Source: JAAXXJ01 sp964412455
GTDB lineage: Bacteria; Nitrospirota; UBA9217
Length of the DNA: 64,000 bases
Assembly: GCA_964412455.1 (NCBI GenBank)
Contig: CAYPOT010000008.1
Coordinates: forward strand, 1-64,000
Direction of reading: 5' to 3'
A program made the position numbers and the translations under genes. Shown here one piece after another: positions 62,709-64,000 of this stretch. Under the pieces are notes generated by a model that worked only from the letters and a program-made list of their open reading frames with translations, searched no databases and was not told the DNA's origin. How positions within the stretch are numbered: the stretch's first letter is position 1; every line of letters starts with the position of its first letter.

Positions 62709-62892
62709 CACTTCCTTGGCATGGAGCTGCAGCACCAACGTGAGCGACTTAGACCGGCCGCTTTATACTGGGTATTCCACAGCCCGCATATATAAACAAA
62801 TGCTAATGTGTAAGAGGTGATCTTCAGGCCCTGCCGGCAACCAACATACTTGTTGACAGCCTCCTTGTTCTGCCTTATCGTGTGTGCTGAAC

Positions 62893-63792
62893 ATGAAGGC
62901 AATGAAAGACCACGCAATGCCCGCACGTCCGATCTCGAAGAAAGTCCCACTTCACTCCCGACCAAAAGTAAAAACGTCGCCCGTCTTCCAGTCCCGGATT
63001 CGCTCCTTTCGAAAAAAAGTCTATGACTATTTTAACAGCCAGGGGCGCGATCTTCCCTGGCGGAAGCGCGTCACACCCTACCGCGTGCTGGTCTCCGAGA
63101 TCATGCTGCAGCAGACGCAGGTGGACCGGGTGATCACAAAGTATCGGAAGTTCCTTGCAGCGTTCCCAGGCTTCCCCTCGCTCGCGAAAGCGCCGCCGGC
63201 AATACTCCTGCGGCTTTGGTCCGGCCTGGGCTACAATCGCCGGGCGCTGGCGCTCAAGGCGCTGGCGCAGAAGGTGATGTCCGAACATAACGGCCGGCTG
63301 CCGTCCGATCCTGCGGTCCTGATTGCCCTGCCGGGGATCGGGCCGTACACTGCCGGTGCGATCGCGGCATTCGCGTTCAACCGGCCGGTCGTGTTCATGG
63401 ACACAAACATCCGTCGCGTATATATTCACGAGTTCTTCCGCGACGGAAAGAACATTCGCGACGAGGAATTGCTCCCGTTGGTTCAGCGGACCCTCGATAC
63501 CAGGGACCCCGGGAAATGGTACAATGCTCTTATGGACTACGGATCCATGCTGAAGCAGGAGCAGGTTAATCCGAACAAGCGAAGCGCCCACTATGTTCGC
63601 CAGAGTCCGTTCGAGAACTCGAACCGCCAGGTGCGTGGAAGGATCCTGAAGGCCCTCGTCCACGGGACAGCGCTCACGTCGGACCGCATCGTGAAAGAGA
63701 CCGGCATGGACGCGGAGCGGATAAAGAGGAACCTAGGAAAGATGGAAAAAGAGGGGTTCATCAGGAAGAAGGGAAGAATGTACTTCGTATAG
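62893..63792 (+). CDS. MutY-type adenine glycosylase lacking the Fe-S cluster
   Basis: 299 aa. HhH-GPD glycosylase: DLPWRKRVTPYRVLVSEIML QQTQV (with the MutY catalytic Glu), LWSGLGYNRRALALKALA, the helix-hairpin-helix LPGIGPYTAGAIAAFAF, and catalytic Asp in FMDTNIRR. After DYGSMLKQEQVNPNKRSAHY no CX6CX2CX5C cluster is present, so it belongs to the clusterless MutY group. The C-terminal winged helix (~240-299) replaces the MutT-like domain. It removes adenine opposite 8-oxoguanine by family inference. The start is uncertain; other ATGs lie at 62902 and 62920. Confidence 0.85.
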   Translation: MKAMKDHAMPARPISKKVPLHSRPKVKTSPVFQSRIRSFRKKVYDYFNSQGRDLPWRKRVTPYRVLVSEIMLQQTQVDRVITKYRKFLAAFPGFPSLAKAPPAILLRLWSGLGYNRRALALKALAQKVMSEHNGRLPSDPAVLIALPGIGPYTAGAIAAFAFNRPVVFMDTNIRRVYIHEFFRDGKNIRDEELLPLVQRTLDTRDPGKWYNALMDYGSMLKQEQVNPNKRSAHYVRQSPFENSNRQVRGRILKALVHGTALTSDRIVKETGMDAERIKRNLGKMEKEGFIRKKGRMYFV

Positions 63793-63819
63793 CTGCGGAT
63801 GCATACGGACCAAAGTCGC

Positions 63820-63852
63820 TGGATCCCCGCTTTCGCGGGAATGATGACCCAT
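63820..63852. repeat. REP-like palindrome
   Basis: CTGGATCCCCGCTTTCGCGG GAATGATG: CCCGC-TTTC-GCGGG stem. It is related to 9040-9130. It is 28 bases after the glycosylase stop. Confidence 0.65.
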
Positions 63853-63913
63853 ATTTTGCACTCCTCATTAGTTAGTTACGAATCAAATTCTACTCAAAAC
63901 GGCAAGAATATTT

Positions 63914-64000
63914 TGCCACGAAGGCACGAAGACACAAAGTACGGCCTTAATCTAATCATTAAAACAGTACCTTAAGCAGTTCTCGCTGTTCTTCGTGACT
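63914..64000. repeat. Dispersed repeat cut by the window end
   Basis: TTTTGCCACGAAGGCACGAA GACACAAAG on the left and CTGTTCTTCGTGACT at the edge look like the two arms of a common intergenic inverted repeat. The far arm runs off the window. No gene is seen from 63793 to the end. Confidence 0.5.

Overview
The window is a Gram-negative, probably anaerobic bacterial chromosome segment of fairly high GC. Support: LpxC (lipid A synthesis), lipoproteins with lipoboxes, an outer-membrane beta-barrel and several multiheme c-type cytochromes. The mix (GSu-type CX4CH heme repeats, porin-cytochrome cluster, PA2778/PA2779 proteins, DUF3786, DUF2301, acetyl-CoA transferase-GNAT fusion) fits Nitrospirota or Desulfobacterota/Desulfuromonadota. 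The lineage is inference; there is no 16S rRNA here.

Region by region. 1-4.7 kb: a cupin gene with a frameshifted tail, then an ANTAR response regulator flanked by two nearly identical tandem-hairpin/terminator leaders, a small Cys protein and a multiheme cytochrome. This looks like an antitermination-controlled cytochrome locus. 4.9-12.9 kb: small membrane and DUF genes, a PAS-LuxR regulator, a YiiX-like peptidase and a minus-strand RRM protein-S21 operon, with REP-like palindromes between. 13-17.6 kb (mostly minus): OsmC, haloalkane dehalogenase, an iron alcohol dehydrogenase with an in-frame TAG, a lipoprotein and a DUF4149 protein. 17.6-22.7 kb: a likely trans-outer-membrane electron conduit (nonaheme cytochrome, beta-barrel, heptaheme cytochrome, large multiheme lipoprotein). 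22.8-27.3 kb (minus): CoA-transferase-GNAT, tRNA-Asp, tRNA-Val, TPR lipoprotein, C39 peptidase and two PA2779-family proteins.

27.3-44.3 kb is conserved core: frr, pyrH, tsf and rpsB (minus); rplM, rpsI, argC, argJ, a second rpsU, yqeY, a NIF3-like remnant, mutS2, dnaG, rpoD, tRNA-Met, a zinc-ribbon coiled-coil gene, an RNase H gene and rnpB (plus). The 3' end of rnpB is repeated 2.2 kb downstream, and the AT-rich DNA between the copies carries three unknown genes, the third PIN-like. This looks like an insertion at rnpB.

46.5-61.2 kb continues as an accessory, probably defence, island: PLD-SNF2 helicase, Eco57I-type N6-adenine methylase, a small unknown, a PD-(D/E)XK-STAND ATPase protein, an AlbA_2 ATP-binding protein, a DprA-like protein, a MutY fragment, a UPF0158 protein and a SEC-C protein. 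The methylase 3' end is present twice around the small gene, a likely scar of recognition-domain exchange. 61.3-64 kb returns to chromosomal genes: a response-regulator-LpxC fusion and a MutY-type glycosylase without iron-sulfur cysteines. The best candidates for something undescribed are the three-gene cassette at rnpB, the helicase/methylase/nuclease-STAND island and the REC-LpxC fusion.
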